Origin: Clostridium luticellarii
GTDB taxonomy: Bacteria > Bacillota > Clostridia > Clostridiales > Clostridiaceae
NCBI RefSeq assembly: GCF_002995845.1
Contig: NZ_PVXP01000028.1
Location: forward strand, 1-40,205
Direction: 5' to 3'
Length of the DNA stretch: 40,205 bases
A program made the translations under genes and the position numbers. Below, one piece after another: positions 33,343 through 40,205 of this stretch; within the stretch, counting starts at the first letter, position 1; each line of letters begins with the position of its first letter. The notes beneath the pieces were generated by a model, which was not told the origin of the DNA, ran no database searches, and saw only the letters and a list, made by a program, of their open reading frames with translations.

Positions 33343-34314
33343 TCACTTAACCCCATCAATCAAAGAAGTATCAACAAATTCATCATATTTGGGAGAATCC
33401 TTTAATAAATTCATGGTTGTCAGATATTTTGTCAAAACATTATAATCACTTTCCTCAATTTTCAAATCCGTATAGGATGTATATTTCATGGACAAATCCA
33501 GTACTTTTTTATCCGTACTCATGTATTTTGCAGCCGTTTTTTGTACATCGGCATTTTTGGATTCTGCCTCTTCTCCCGCCCTGACGTATCCATTCACAAA
33601 TTCCTGCACTGACTGTTTATTATTTTTTATAACTTCATTTCTAAGCACCAATCCACAGCATATGGAATTTTTCCATATATCCGAGGATGTATACAGTATC
33701 TTTCCCTTTCCATTTACCACGGATTTAGAAGCAAAGGGTTCAGCAACTATATATCCGGATACACGTCCTTCTGCCAGAGCAGCAGGCATTTCGGCAGGAG
33801 CTAATTCTACAGTTTTTACATCTGAATAATTCATGCCTGCATTTTTAAGTGCCTGGTACAGCAGAATATTCATGGTGGAAAATTTCTGGGGTATTGCTAT
33901 GGTCTTGCCTTTAAGATCTGAAGGACTATTGATATCTTTTGAAACTATGATATTGGTTCCATCTCTATGACCCAATGCTACGGCTTTCAGATCTATCCCC
34001 TGTTCCTTTGCCTTCATGGCAAGCTGTATAAGTACCACAGCCCCATCAACTTTTCCCGTATTTAAAGCATCCATCAATTCCGGCCAGGTACCAAATTTAA
34101 CAAGTTCTACATTGGTATTTTTAAAATTGTTCTTATCTGATTTTGCCTCCTCATTCTCTACATAGAGAGGCACTGAATGGGTTATGGGCAGATATGCTAT
34201 TTTTATCGTTTTTTTGCTGTCGGCCTCTCCTGTATTTTTACTCCCACAGCCTGCAAAACCAACAACAAGACTCAGCATAAGTATTCCTACAACAAATTTA
34301 TTGAACTTTTTCAT
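33343..34314 (-). CDS. ABC substrate-binding lipoprotein, NrtA/SsuA/TauA-like
   Basis: A 323-aa exported lipoprotein. The signal peptide ends in the lipobox FAGC (Cys about 22). The mature part has the periplasmic-binding fold of the NitT/TauT family: KIAYLPITHSVPLYV, GTWPELMDALNTGKVDGAVV, GHRDGTNIIV and SDLKGKTIAIP. These proteins bind nitrate, aliphatic sulfonates, taurine, bicarbonate or pyrimidine precursors; the ligand cannot be read from sequence. GAGGT precedes ATG 34314, only 26 bp after the cooS stop. S-box control upstream favours a sulfur-containing ligand; that is inference. Confidence 0.88.
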   Translation of the reverse strand: MKKFNKFVVGILMLSLVVGFAGCGSKNTGEADSKKTIKIAYLPITHSVPLYVENEEAKSDKNNFKNTNVELVKFGTWPELMDALNTGKVDGAVVLIQLAMKAKEQGIDLKAVALGHRDGTNIIVSKDINSPSDLKGKTIAIPQKFSTMNILLYQALKNAGMNYSDVKTVELAPAEMPAALAEGRVSGYIVAEPFASKSVVNGKGKILYTSSDIWKNSICCGLVLRNEVIKNNKQSVQEFVNGYVRAGEEAESKNADVQKTAAKYMSTDKKVLDLSMKYTSYTDLKIEESDYNVLTKYLTTMNLLKDSPKYDEFVDTSLIDGVK

Positions 34315-34340
34315 GTAATTAACCTCACTTTCATTAAATT

Positions 34341-36314
34341 CTATTTCCAACCAAGAGCTTTTCTTTTCTTCTTTAAATCTGAAATTATCTTGTCCGCCAG
34401 TTTTTCAGGGTCTACATCTACATTCATAGTTGAACCCAGGGATTCTTTAGTACCTGTCAGCATGAAATTCATCACATTATCGGAACCCTGTACCGGTGCA
34501 TGAACACAATGATAGGAATTTATCCCCAAAAGTCTAAAAGCCAGTGCCGCCCCTATCCCCTTTTCATTGGACCATTCAGGGCTTACCAGTGCATAGGGCA
34601 TATTTTTAATTACTTCCCCGGCTTCCACTGCTATACTTGAAAATACTCCTGAAGCCCTGGCATTATCTATGCATTCTCCCATATGCCATACCGGTGGGAG
34701 ATCCGGCTCAAGGAAGCTTCTAAGACCTATGCCTGTTTTCTCCAATGCCGAAATATTGCAGAATCCCAATTTGAGCAGTGGAAATGAAGCACAGCCGTTA
34801 GTCAATATAAGTACATTGTTTTTAATAAGTATTTCTGCAATATCCACTACTGCCTTTTCATAAATCACCCTGGGATTATTACAGCCTACCAGATTGACAA
34901 TTCCTAAAATATTTCCATCCTGTAATGCCTTCAAAATTGGCTTCATACCTTTAAATCTTTTTTGTACATATTCAAGTGAAAAACCAATTTCCGCATCAAC
35001 CTCGTAAGGCGGTATAAACACCGGTATTCCTCTCCTGTTTTCAAAACTCTCTATTGCCCTTGAAACTATTTTTCTGGCAATATGCTCGGTTTGGTCCATA
35101 TTGGAATGAGTATGATCATAGGCATAGTGCTCTGCCCCTGGAAGTCTTGCAGAATCACTTGTTGTAACAACTATAGTTTTATAGCATCCTGCCACATCCA
35201 TAATGGAAGGAAACACATCCTGTACATCAGCTACCCAGAGATCCAGGGCTCCTGTGCCAAGAACCAGTTCCGCTCCTACTGCATTTGACAGCGGAATCAC
35301 CCCCTCATACCTGTACATGGCTGAAAGTCCAGAGCAGCATATACCATAAAATTGTATACCTTTTGCGCCCTTTTTCTTTGCCAGTTCAATAAATTCCCTA
35401 CTATGCCCCTGCTTTACAATCTCGCTTACAAGAACGGGAAGATGTCCATGAACTGCTATATTCACATAACCTTCTTTCAACGCACCTACATTGACTCTTG
35501 AAGTACTTCTGCGACCTATTCCAAAAAGACTGTCCGTGGCGATATTAGAACCCACAACGCCAGACCATACAAAGGCAAGTCCACATCTTAAAAACTGTTT
35601 CATCACATTTTTCCAGTCTCCATCTGTAGCAGCTCCCGTTCTATGAAGTGCCTCAAAAACCTCATGATAGGCTCCTATAGGTAATATATCCATGTTTCTC
35701 CACACTTTTATTCTTTCTGGAGGTGCACAGGCCTGTATTGTTCTATGTTCACCTGGAACAGTTCTAGCTATATCCTCAAGCAAAATATCTGCAATTTTTA
35801 AGGCAAGTTCCTCTATGGTTTTTCCTTTTGTATCTATTCCAAACTGTGCAGCAGTTTTTAATATTTTATCTTTTCCTATTATTGGCAGATTTATTTTGCC
35901 TTCAGCTGCATATTTCAGGGCGAGAATAACTTCTCTGGCATGCATGCCATGGGCTGCTACACCCCCTGCAAGCCCTCTCAGCAGATTTCTCGCAACTATG
36001 AGATCCGCATCAGCTCCGCACACCCCCCTGGGGCTTTTATCGGTAATCTTGCACGGTCCCATATAACAAATACGGCAGCATACCCCTGCAAGCCCAAAGC
36101 TGCATTGCGGTTTTTGCCTGTCAAATCTATCAAAGGCTGTATCACATCCTATTTGTTCCATGTGCAGTATCATTTCTTTTACCGCCGGGTCCGGAGTTTT
36201 GTCAAGAACATCCTGCTTTGATGCAAAAGTCTTTCTATATTCGGACACCGCCTTGATATAATCGCTAACTCCATCACCATGATCATGATGATGTCCATGA
36301 TTATCAGAATCCAT
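34341..36314 (-). CDS. cooS: Ni-Fe CO dehydrogenase catalytic subunit CooS, variant C-cluster
   Basis: A 657-aa protein of the anaerobic CODH family. The D/B-cluster cysteines are all present (71, 79, 80, 83, 88, 99). By alignment from memory to Carboxydothermus CODH-II, the C-cluster ligands are His289 (H261), Cys327 (C295), Cys478 (C446), Cys508 (C476) and Cys548 (C526). The position of C333 is Asp366 (ADVQDVFPS where CODH-II has LDYQCIQPS). The conserved Lys of the acid-base site appears in NEKGIGAA. The N-terminus has a His-rich stretch, NHGHHHDHGD, perhaps for nickel. AAAGGAGG precedes ATG 36314. No cooC, cooF or acs gene is adjacent. It is expressed behind a SAM-I riboswitch with a NitT/TauT transporter, so its physiological reaction may not be plain CO oxidation. 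Confidence 0.93.
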   Translation of the reverse strand: MDSDNHGHHHDHGDGVSDYIKAVSEYRKTFASKQDVLDKTPDPAVKEMILHMEQIGCDTAFDRFDRQKPQCSFGLAGVCCRICYMGPCKITDKSPRGVCGADADLIVARNLLRGLAGGVAAHGMHAREVILALKYAAEGKINLPIIGKDKILKTAAQFGIDTKGKTIEELALKIADILLEDIARTVPGEHRTIQACAPPERIKVWRNMDILPIGAYHEVFEALHRTGAATDGDWKNVMKQFLRCGLAFVWSGVVGSNIATDSLFGIGRRSTSRVNVGALKEGYVNIAVHGHLPVLVSEIVKQGHSREFIELAKKKGAKGIQFYGICCSGLSAMYRYEGVIPLSNAVGAELVLGTGALDLWVADVQDVFPSIMDVAGCYKTIVVTTSDSARLPGAEHYAYDHTHSNMDQTEHIARKIVSRAIESFENRRGIPVFIPPYEVDAEIGFSLEYVQKRFKGMKPILKALQDGNILGIVNLVGCNNPRVIYEKAVVDIAEILIKNNVLILTNGCASFPLLKLGFCNISALEKTGIGLRSFLEPDLPPVWHMGECIDNARASGVFSSIAVEAGEVIKNMPYALVSPEWSNEKGIGAALAFRLLGINSYHCVHAPVQGSDNVMNFMLTGTKESLGSTMNVDVDPEKLADKIISDLKKKRKALGWK

Positions 36315-36356
36315 TTTTAAAACCTCCTTTAATTGTGTATTATATAAATAATATGT

Positions 36357-36422
36357 AAAAAAGTAAAAAACTGGAGATTAAAAACTACATCAATATGATC
36401 TAGTCCTTAAGTCTCCAGTTTT
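36357..36422 (-). terminator. Second terminator in the cooS leader
   Basis: AAAACTGGAGA (36367-36377) and TCTCCAGTTTT (36412-36422) form a perfect 11-bp stem with a 34-nt loop, followed on the minus strand by TTTTTTACTTTTTT. It lies between the riboswitch terminator and cooS, so readthrough must pass two terminators. Confidence 0.75.
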
Positions 36423-36474
36423 CTGGTCAACTTATATTATTATCTAATTGTTACTTAAATTCATAATTCAGTAC

Positions 36475-36515
36475 ATAAAACAAAAAACTTTTTTGCAAAA
36501 TGAGATACAAAAAAG
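36475..36515 (-). terminator. Riboswitch terminator
   Basis: On the minus strand CTTTTTTG (36508-36515) pairs with CAAAAAAG (36488-36495), followed by TTTTTTG and TTTT. Its 5' arm can instead pair with the 3' side of aptamer P1 (36502-36515 with 36521-36534: GAGAT/ATCTC and GAAAAAG/CTTTTTT), giving an antiterminator. This is the usual S-box OFF-switch logic. Confidence 0.65.
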
Positions 36516-36524
36516 CTTCACTTT

Positions 36525-36625
36525 TTCTCATCTCTCAGATATAAAACCTGCTGGAATTAGCACCATCAAAAAGTCTAGGTTGCTGGACTTCATAGGGCCA
36601 GTCCCTCAGTCACTCTAGATAAGAA
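36525..36625 (-). promoter_or_regulatory. SAM-I (S-box) riboswitch
   Basis: On the minus strand the ~100-nt aptamer shows the conserved S-box elements in order: TTATCTAGAG (P1/P2), TGACTGAGGGACTGGCCC, ATGAAGTCCAGCAACC, GGTGCTAATTCCAGCAG and GAGAGATGAGAA closing P1 (TTCTTATC with GATGAGAA). It lies between a strong promoter and cooS. S-box RNAs bind S-adenosylmethionine and stop transcription when SAM is abundant, so the cooS-ABC unit should be on when SAM or methionine is low. Confidence 0.95.
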
Positions 36626-36648
36626 TCAACTACTAATTTAGTATATTT

Positions 36649-36677
36649 ATTATATAATTCTACATTTTTTTTGTCAA
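36649..36677 (-). promoter_or_regulatory. Perfect sigma-A promoter of the riboswitch-cooS operon
   Basis: Minus strand TTGACA (36672-36677), exactly 17 bp, TATAAT (36649-36654). A consensus promoter fits riboswitch control, where regulation comes after initiation. Confidence 0.88.
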
Positions 36678-36707
36678 TAAAAGTGATAAAAAATCGCTTT
36701 ATGTAAT

Positions 36708-37490
36708 TTAAGCCAATTCATCACAGCCTTTTTTTATCTTTAAAAATGCCCCATGCAGTCGCATTTTTGCATCATTAAACAGTTTATAATCTACATTTTG
36801 AATCTCTTCTTCACCAAAATACCTGTTTTCTATATATGCAGTATACCTTATTTCAATCTGTACAGCCTGTACATGATCGATAGAACCGTAGTGAGCTGTA
36901 ATATATCCTCCTCTGAGCCCCTTTTCATCAACTTTTACATTGAATCCACTGTCTGAGAAAGAATCATATATCAGTTTTAAAAAATCTATGGAACAGGTTT
37001 TTCCTCCACGGGTGCCAATTATTATATCCGCCCTGGACTGCTCAAAAAAACTGTGCAGGTCAAAAAGATATACCCTGCCTTTCACTCTTAAAATTTTATT
37101 TATTTCCTCATAAAGACTCAAATGATAGGGTTTGTATATTTTTTCTATTCTATCCTCTATGGTACTTTTATCAAGCTCTCTATCGTAAATTTTTCTATTA
37201 AATGTGGTTCTGTAATAGACAAGAGATTTTGTATATTCATCATGTATGTACTTATTTTTAATGTCCCTGTTTACGTCTATTACATACCTGCTGTAATTTG
37301 CTGAAACAGAATTTATATTCAATTCTCCCAGGAAATCATATAGTTCATTTAAAAACCAGTCATTATTGGCAAATATTATGCCCTTTTTCATATTTTTTTT
37401 CATTTCCAGAGTTATATTGCTTGCGCTGTGAGGTATGCTGGTTATGATGCTGCAGGGATTATCATTATTTTTTACCCTAACTGAATTCAT
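36708..37490 (-). CDS. N-formylglutamate amidohydrolase-family protein
   Basis: A 260-aa cytoplasmic Zn-hydrolase-like protein. Family motifs in order: TSIPHSASNI (metal His), YVIDVNRD, the DLHSF segment, IIIGTRGG, and QIEIRYTAYI with the conserved Glu. The family includes HutG-type formylglutamate deformylases and relatives of unknown specificity. GGAGGAGG precedes ATG 37490. It is monocistronic; no histidine-degradation gene is near, so the substrate is open. It ends 31 bp before the promoter of the cooS unit. Confidence 0.85.
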   Translation of the reverse strand: MNSVRVKNNDNPCSIITSIPHSASNITLEMKKNMKKGIIFANNDWFLNELYDFLGELNINSVSANYSRYVIDVNRDIKNKYIHDEYTKSLVYYRTTFNRKIYDRELDKSTIEDRIEKIYKPYHLSLYEEINKILRVKGRVYLFDLHSFFEQSRADIIIGTRGGKTCSIDFLKLIYDSFSDSGFNVKVDEKGLRGGYITAHYGSIDHVQAVQIEIRYTAYIENRYFGEEEIQNVDYKLFNDAKMRLHGAFLKIKKGCDELA

Positions 37491-37608
37491 TATACCGCCT
37501 CCTCCCGTATGATGACCTTAATATCAATATACCACATAAAGTGGCTGTGCTGCATTACCAATTTTTCAAATGACTGTGAACATAGCCTCCCTTAGCACAG
37601 TTCAAATA

Positions 37609-37637
37609 TTGTTTTAAAACCCAATACATGTTATTAT
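37609..37637 (+). promoter_or_regulatory. Promoter of the serpin gene
   Basis: TTGTTT (37609-37614), 17-bp spacer, TATTAT (37632-37637) with an upstream TG. An upstream 7-bp pair, CTGTGCT/AGCACAG near 37546-37599, could be an operator or chance. Confidence 0.5.
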
Positions 37638-37689
37638 TGTTAATGTAAAGGATTTTATGATTATTAATTAAATAGAAGGTGATATTTTA

Positions 37690-39264
37690 ATGAACAAAAG
37701 TGAATTTAAAAAAATCATTTCAATGTTTCTATTTGTATCATTTATAACAATTTTCGTGGGATCTACATCAAATGTACATGCAGATCCATTATATTCAGCT
37801 GAAAAAGCTCAAATACAAACTTTTGAAGACAAAAAAGATGTAAGTACAGTTAAATGCTGGACCATAAAATTAAAATACCCAGTAGACAAAAACTATTTAT
37901 CCAACTTCAATCTCATTACTGTAAAAGATCCTAATGGACTTTTATTGGACACAAAACTCTCCACAAGTGATGATGGAAAATACATTTATGTATCACCTCC
38001 AGAAGGTGGTTATGAAAGTGGGCAGAGTTATTACATCAATATTTCCAAAGATTTAAAATTTATAGATAAAACCAAATCCCTCAAAAATCCAGTACAGATG
38101 AAATTTACAACTACAAATATGGAAACTATAAACATAGATGAAAATAGCCCCATATCCAAATCAAACAATATTTTTAGCTTTAATTTAATAAAAAATTTAG
38201 CAGACAAAGATAAAGATGAAAACATGATTATCTCCCCTCTAAGTATATCAAGCCTACTGTCCATGACTCAAAATGGAGAATCAGGCAAGGCAAAGCAGGA
38301 AATATTAAATTGTATAGAATTAAAGGATGTAAGTGACAATGATATTAATTTACAATATTACAGCCTATTCAACTACTACAACAATTTAAAATCCACAGAT
38401 CTACAATCTGCAAATTCAATATGGTTGAATAAACAAATATCTTTTAATGATGATTTCAAGAATAAAGCACAAAAATATTATGACTCACAAATAAATTCGG
38501 AAGACTTTAATGATTCACAAACTGTAAACAAGATAAATCAATGGGTTGACCAGTCTACTAAAGGTCAAATCAAAAAGATTATTGATACCATATCCAGTGA
38601 TGATGCAGCTATTTTAATTAATTCCATATACTTTAAGGGCACATGGTTAAATAAATTTTCACCTTATAATACAAAAAAAGAGCAATTTACATTATCCGAT
38701 GGTAAAAAAATAGACGTGGATAATATGGAAAATACGTCATATGTAAATTATGTAAAAGGGACTGATTTTCAGGCAATTTCATTACCTTATTATGACAACA
38801 TGGAAATGGATATATTTTTGCCCAATACAGGAATAAATGCAGATGATTTTTTACAAAGCATAACTGCAGAAAATTTCAATAAATGGACAAATGATTTCAA
38901 AAGAACATATGTGGCACAAAAAATTCCTAAATTCAAAATAGAATATGGCACCGATCTAAAAGATGTATTAAAAGCTTTGGGAATGAATGAAGCATTTGAT
39001 GTAAATAACACAGACTCTAAAGTAATAGAAGGGTCTTCATATATAAGCGACATCCGTCACAAAGCCTGCATAGATGTAAATGAGCAGGGAACAAAAGCTG
39101 CTGCCGTTACTTCAGAAATAGTAGCCACTGCCTCTCCCACTACACCTCCTAAAAATCCAGTTGATTTTAAAGTAAACAGACCATTTATTTTTACTATAAG
39201 AGATAACAAAACGGGAATTGTACTGTTTATTGGTAAAGTAGAAAATCCAACTGCAGACAATTAA
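37690..39264 (+). CDS. Secreted serpin with N-terminal Ig-like domain
   Basis: A 524-aa exported protease inhibitor. A signal peptide (about 1-31, ending VHA) is followed by a ~100-aa beta domain (35-140) of the Big/SbsA type, with TIKLKYPVDKN and MKFTTTN, then a full serpin domain (about 155-520). Serpin marks include NMIISPLSISSLLSMTQNGESGKA, the NSIYFKGTW strand, and the hinge EQGTKAAAVTSE from Glu465. Counting 17 residues as in alpha-1-antitrypsin puts P1-P1' at Ala481-Ser482, fitting an inhibitor of elastase- or subtilisin-like proteases. The hinge is Ala/Thr-rich as in inhibitory serpins. No dockerin or cell-wall anchor is seen. AGAAGGTGAT precedes ATG 37690. Confidence 0.92.
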   Translation: MNKSEFKKIISMFLFVSFITIFVGSTSNVHADPLYSAEKAQIQTFEDKKDVSTVKCWTIKLKYPVDKNYLSNFNLITVKDPNGLLLDTKLSTSDDGKYIYVSPPEGGYESGQSYYINISKDLKFIDKTKSLKNPVQMKFTTTNMETINIDENSPISKSNNIFSFNLIKNLADKDKDENMIISPLSISSLLSMTQNGESGKAKQEILNCIELKDVSDNDINLQYYSLFNYYNNLKSTDLQSANSIWLNKQISFNDDFKNKAQKYYDSQINSEDFNDSQTVNKINQWVDQSTKGQIKKIIDTISSDDAAILINSIYFKGTWLNKFSPYNTKKEQFTLSDGKKIDVDNMENTSYVNYVKGTDFQAISLPYYDNMEMDIFLPNTGINADDFLQSITAENFNKWTNDFKRTYVAQKIPKFKIEYGTDLKDVLKALGMNEAFDVNNTDSKVIEGSSYISDIRHKACIDVNEQGTKAAAVTSEIVATASPTTPPKNPVDFKVNRPFIFTIRDNKTGIVLFIGKVENPTADN

Positions 39265-39289
39265 AATTAAAAGTTCTCCGAGGTGCTGC

Positions 39290-39475
39290 TTGCAAATAGA
39301 AGATCAATCCTGTCCAAAAATATACGGTCACGTGAATGGTAACCAAGTTATATCTGATGAAAAAATGATAGCAAAAATTAAGGCTGTGGTAGATGCAATA
39401 CAGGATGAAAATACAATAATATTTAGATATAAACTAAAAACAAATATAAATGGGATGTCTCAGGGTAAACTTTGA
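39290..39475 (+). CDS. Small doubtful frame after the serpin
   Basis: A possible 61-aa frame from TTG 39290 with GAGGTG just upstream. The product is hydrophilic (IYGHVNGNQVISDEKMIAK in the middle) and I do not recognise it. Its last codons lie inside the terminator at 39449-39494. It may be a small gene, a remnant or chance. Confidence 0.25.
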   Translation: MQIEDQSCPKIYGHVNGNQVISDEKMIAKIKAVVDAIQDENTIIFRYKLKTNINGMSQGKL

Positions 39476-39494
39476 GGTATCCCATTATTTTTTT
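39449..39494 (+). terminator. Terminator after the serpin region
   Basis: AATGGGATGTCTCA (39449-39462) pairs, with a small internal loop, with TGAGGTATCCCATT (39473-39486), then ATTTTTTT. Strong plus-strand Rho-independent terminator. Confidence 0.8.
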
Positions 39495-39531
39495 AGTTAA
39501 TAATTATAAAGATCAACGTAAATTAACCACA

Positions 39532-40131
39532 TTAAACCATTTCACTTTTTTCTTCGAGCTTCAAATACATTTTTTCCTGCTGCCTTGTAGTGAATTGAAA
39601 ATAAATCTCCGTATTTGAAACAGATTTATGTCCAAGCCACCATTGAAGTTCTTTAATGTCCATATCTGATTCAGCCAGATGAACTGCCGTAGTATGCTTA
39701 ATAGAGTGAAAATGAAATTTTAACTTGTCATCTATACGGGCAATATTACAATATTTTTTTGTCAGATAGTCAAGAGTATGCCTGGAAATCGGGTTTCCCT
39801 TTTGACTTTTGAATATACTTTCAGAACTATTTGTTATATTATATTCTTTTATATATTTGTCCAAGACAAATTTTGCCTTGGAATCCAACCTTATTGTGTT
39901 GTTTCTGCTCCCCTTCAATCTTTTACAATAGAGTTCACCTTTTGATATATTGTAATCGTCTAACTTTATCATACCAATTTCAGATGCACGCAGTCCACAT
40001 CTATAAGCTACCCTAAAGATAGCCAGATCTCTGCAGGAATGCTTGTTTCCAGAGTTTTCAATTGCAATAAAAATCTTTTTCATTTCCTGCTGGGTGAAAT
40101 ATTTTATTTTTCTGTTTACTTGTTTTCTCAT
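39532..40131 (-). CDS. Small tyrosine recombinase / integrase
   Basis: A 199-aa protein consisting nearly of the catalytic domain alone. Visible are the first Arg (YRCGLRASEIG), the beta-hairpin Lys (KRLKGSRN), HSIKHT where most members have HxxRH, the LGHKSV His box and the nucleophile Tyr in NTEIYFQ. The N-terminal DNA-binding part is short (about 20-25 residues before the catalytic fold). ATG 40131 has GGAGG directly upstream; the ATG 40143 frame start lies before that site. The C-terminal pattern (LQWWLGHKSV) resembles Xer/phage integrases. No att site, excisionase or phage gene is in view, so its target is unknown. Confidence 0.88.
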   Translation of the reverse strand: MRKQVNRKIKYFTQQEMKKIFIAIENSGNKHSCRDLAIFRVAYRCGLRASEIGMIKLDDYNISKGELYCKRLKGSRNNTIRLDSKAKFVLDKYIKEYNITNSSESIFKSQKGNPISRHTLDYLTKKYCNIARIDDKLKFHFHSIKHTTAVHLAESDMDIKELQWWLGHKSVSNTEIYFQFTTRQQEKMYLKLEEKSEMV

Positions 40132-40205
40132 AAATGCCTCCATATGTAAAACTGTACATAATAAATATTTTGTTATATTATTGCTGATTTAAATCCATAT
40201 TATAC

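Noticed and set aside
39265-40205. Genomic island or integrative element at the right edge
   Set aside because: Only a single small recombinase is visible, with no att repeats, tRNA target or cargo genes inside the window.

Overview
The window is AT-rich, densely coded and carries AGGAGG-type ribosome sites. Its proteins are typical of a low-GC Firmicute, and a cluster I Clostridium of the acetogen/kluyveri type fits best: a Ni-Fe CO dehydrogenase, CtsR and BirA operators of the Firmicute type, a clostridial FolB-FolK fusion and an S-box riboswitch. The species is inferred from protein character only.

Layout. 1-491 (minus): a perfect sigma-A promoter and a structured leader running off the left edge, probably the start of an rRNA operon. 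741-6275 (plus): a two-component system, an ABC-2 exporter with two permeases and an S41 lipoprotein, resembling lantibiotic/antimicrobial-peptide resistance loci of the Nsr/Cpr type, with four operator-like repeats at 11-bp spacing. 6320-9176 (minus): folP-folE-HD-folBK pterin/folate operon. 9299-10996 (plus): a type-2 malate/lactate dehydrogenase and a macro-domain protein. 11059-13259 (minus): a chemoreceptor followed by an orphan phage-type YopX gene. 13410-14372 (minus): a HicDH-like 2-hydroxyacid dehydrogenase, divergent from 14538-21769 (plus), an undescribed three-gene operon: a 1620-aa HD/helical-repeat/NadD-like/GNAT/PRTase-like protein, a remodelled LDH-fold protein and a flavodoxin-fold protein with a cysteine cluster. 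21877-24170: map, a truncated DUF1284 relic, a DUF2284 protein and bioY under a BirA box. 24185-31780: a CtsR-controlled small heat-shock protein, a Y-family polymerase, an MFS exporter with a terminator at the start of its leader, proC, a hydroxypyruvate-reductase-type dehydrogenase, a small membrane protein, a 2H phosphoesterase and a DUF1523 protein. 31786-36677 (minus): SAM-I riboswitch, cooS and a NitT/TauT-type ABC transporter in one unit. 36708-40131: an N-formylglutamate amidohydrolase-like gene, a secreted serpin and a small tyrosine recombinase.

Two places stand out. First, the SAM-I riboswitch reads into a CooS in which one conserved cysteine ligand of the C-cluster is aspartate, followed at once by sulfonate/nitrate/taurine-type ABC genes. 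This suggests a CODH-fold enzyme tied to sulfur or methionine status rather than ordinary CO oxidation. Second, the 14.5-21.8 kb operon joins an HD domain, a NadD-like domain with a broken HxGH motif, an acetyltransferase and a PRTase-like domain in one chain, and pairs it with two nucleotide-binding redox-fold proteins. I know of no described function for that set.

Limits: all family calls come from motif reading without database searches. Starts were chosen from Shine-Dalgarno spacing, promoters and family length, so several differ from the longest open frame.
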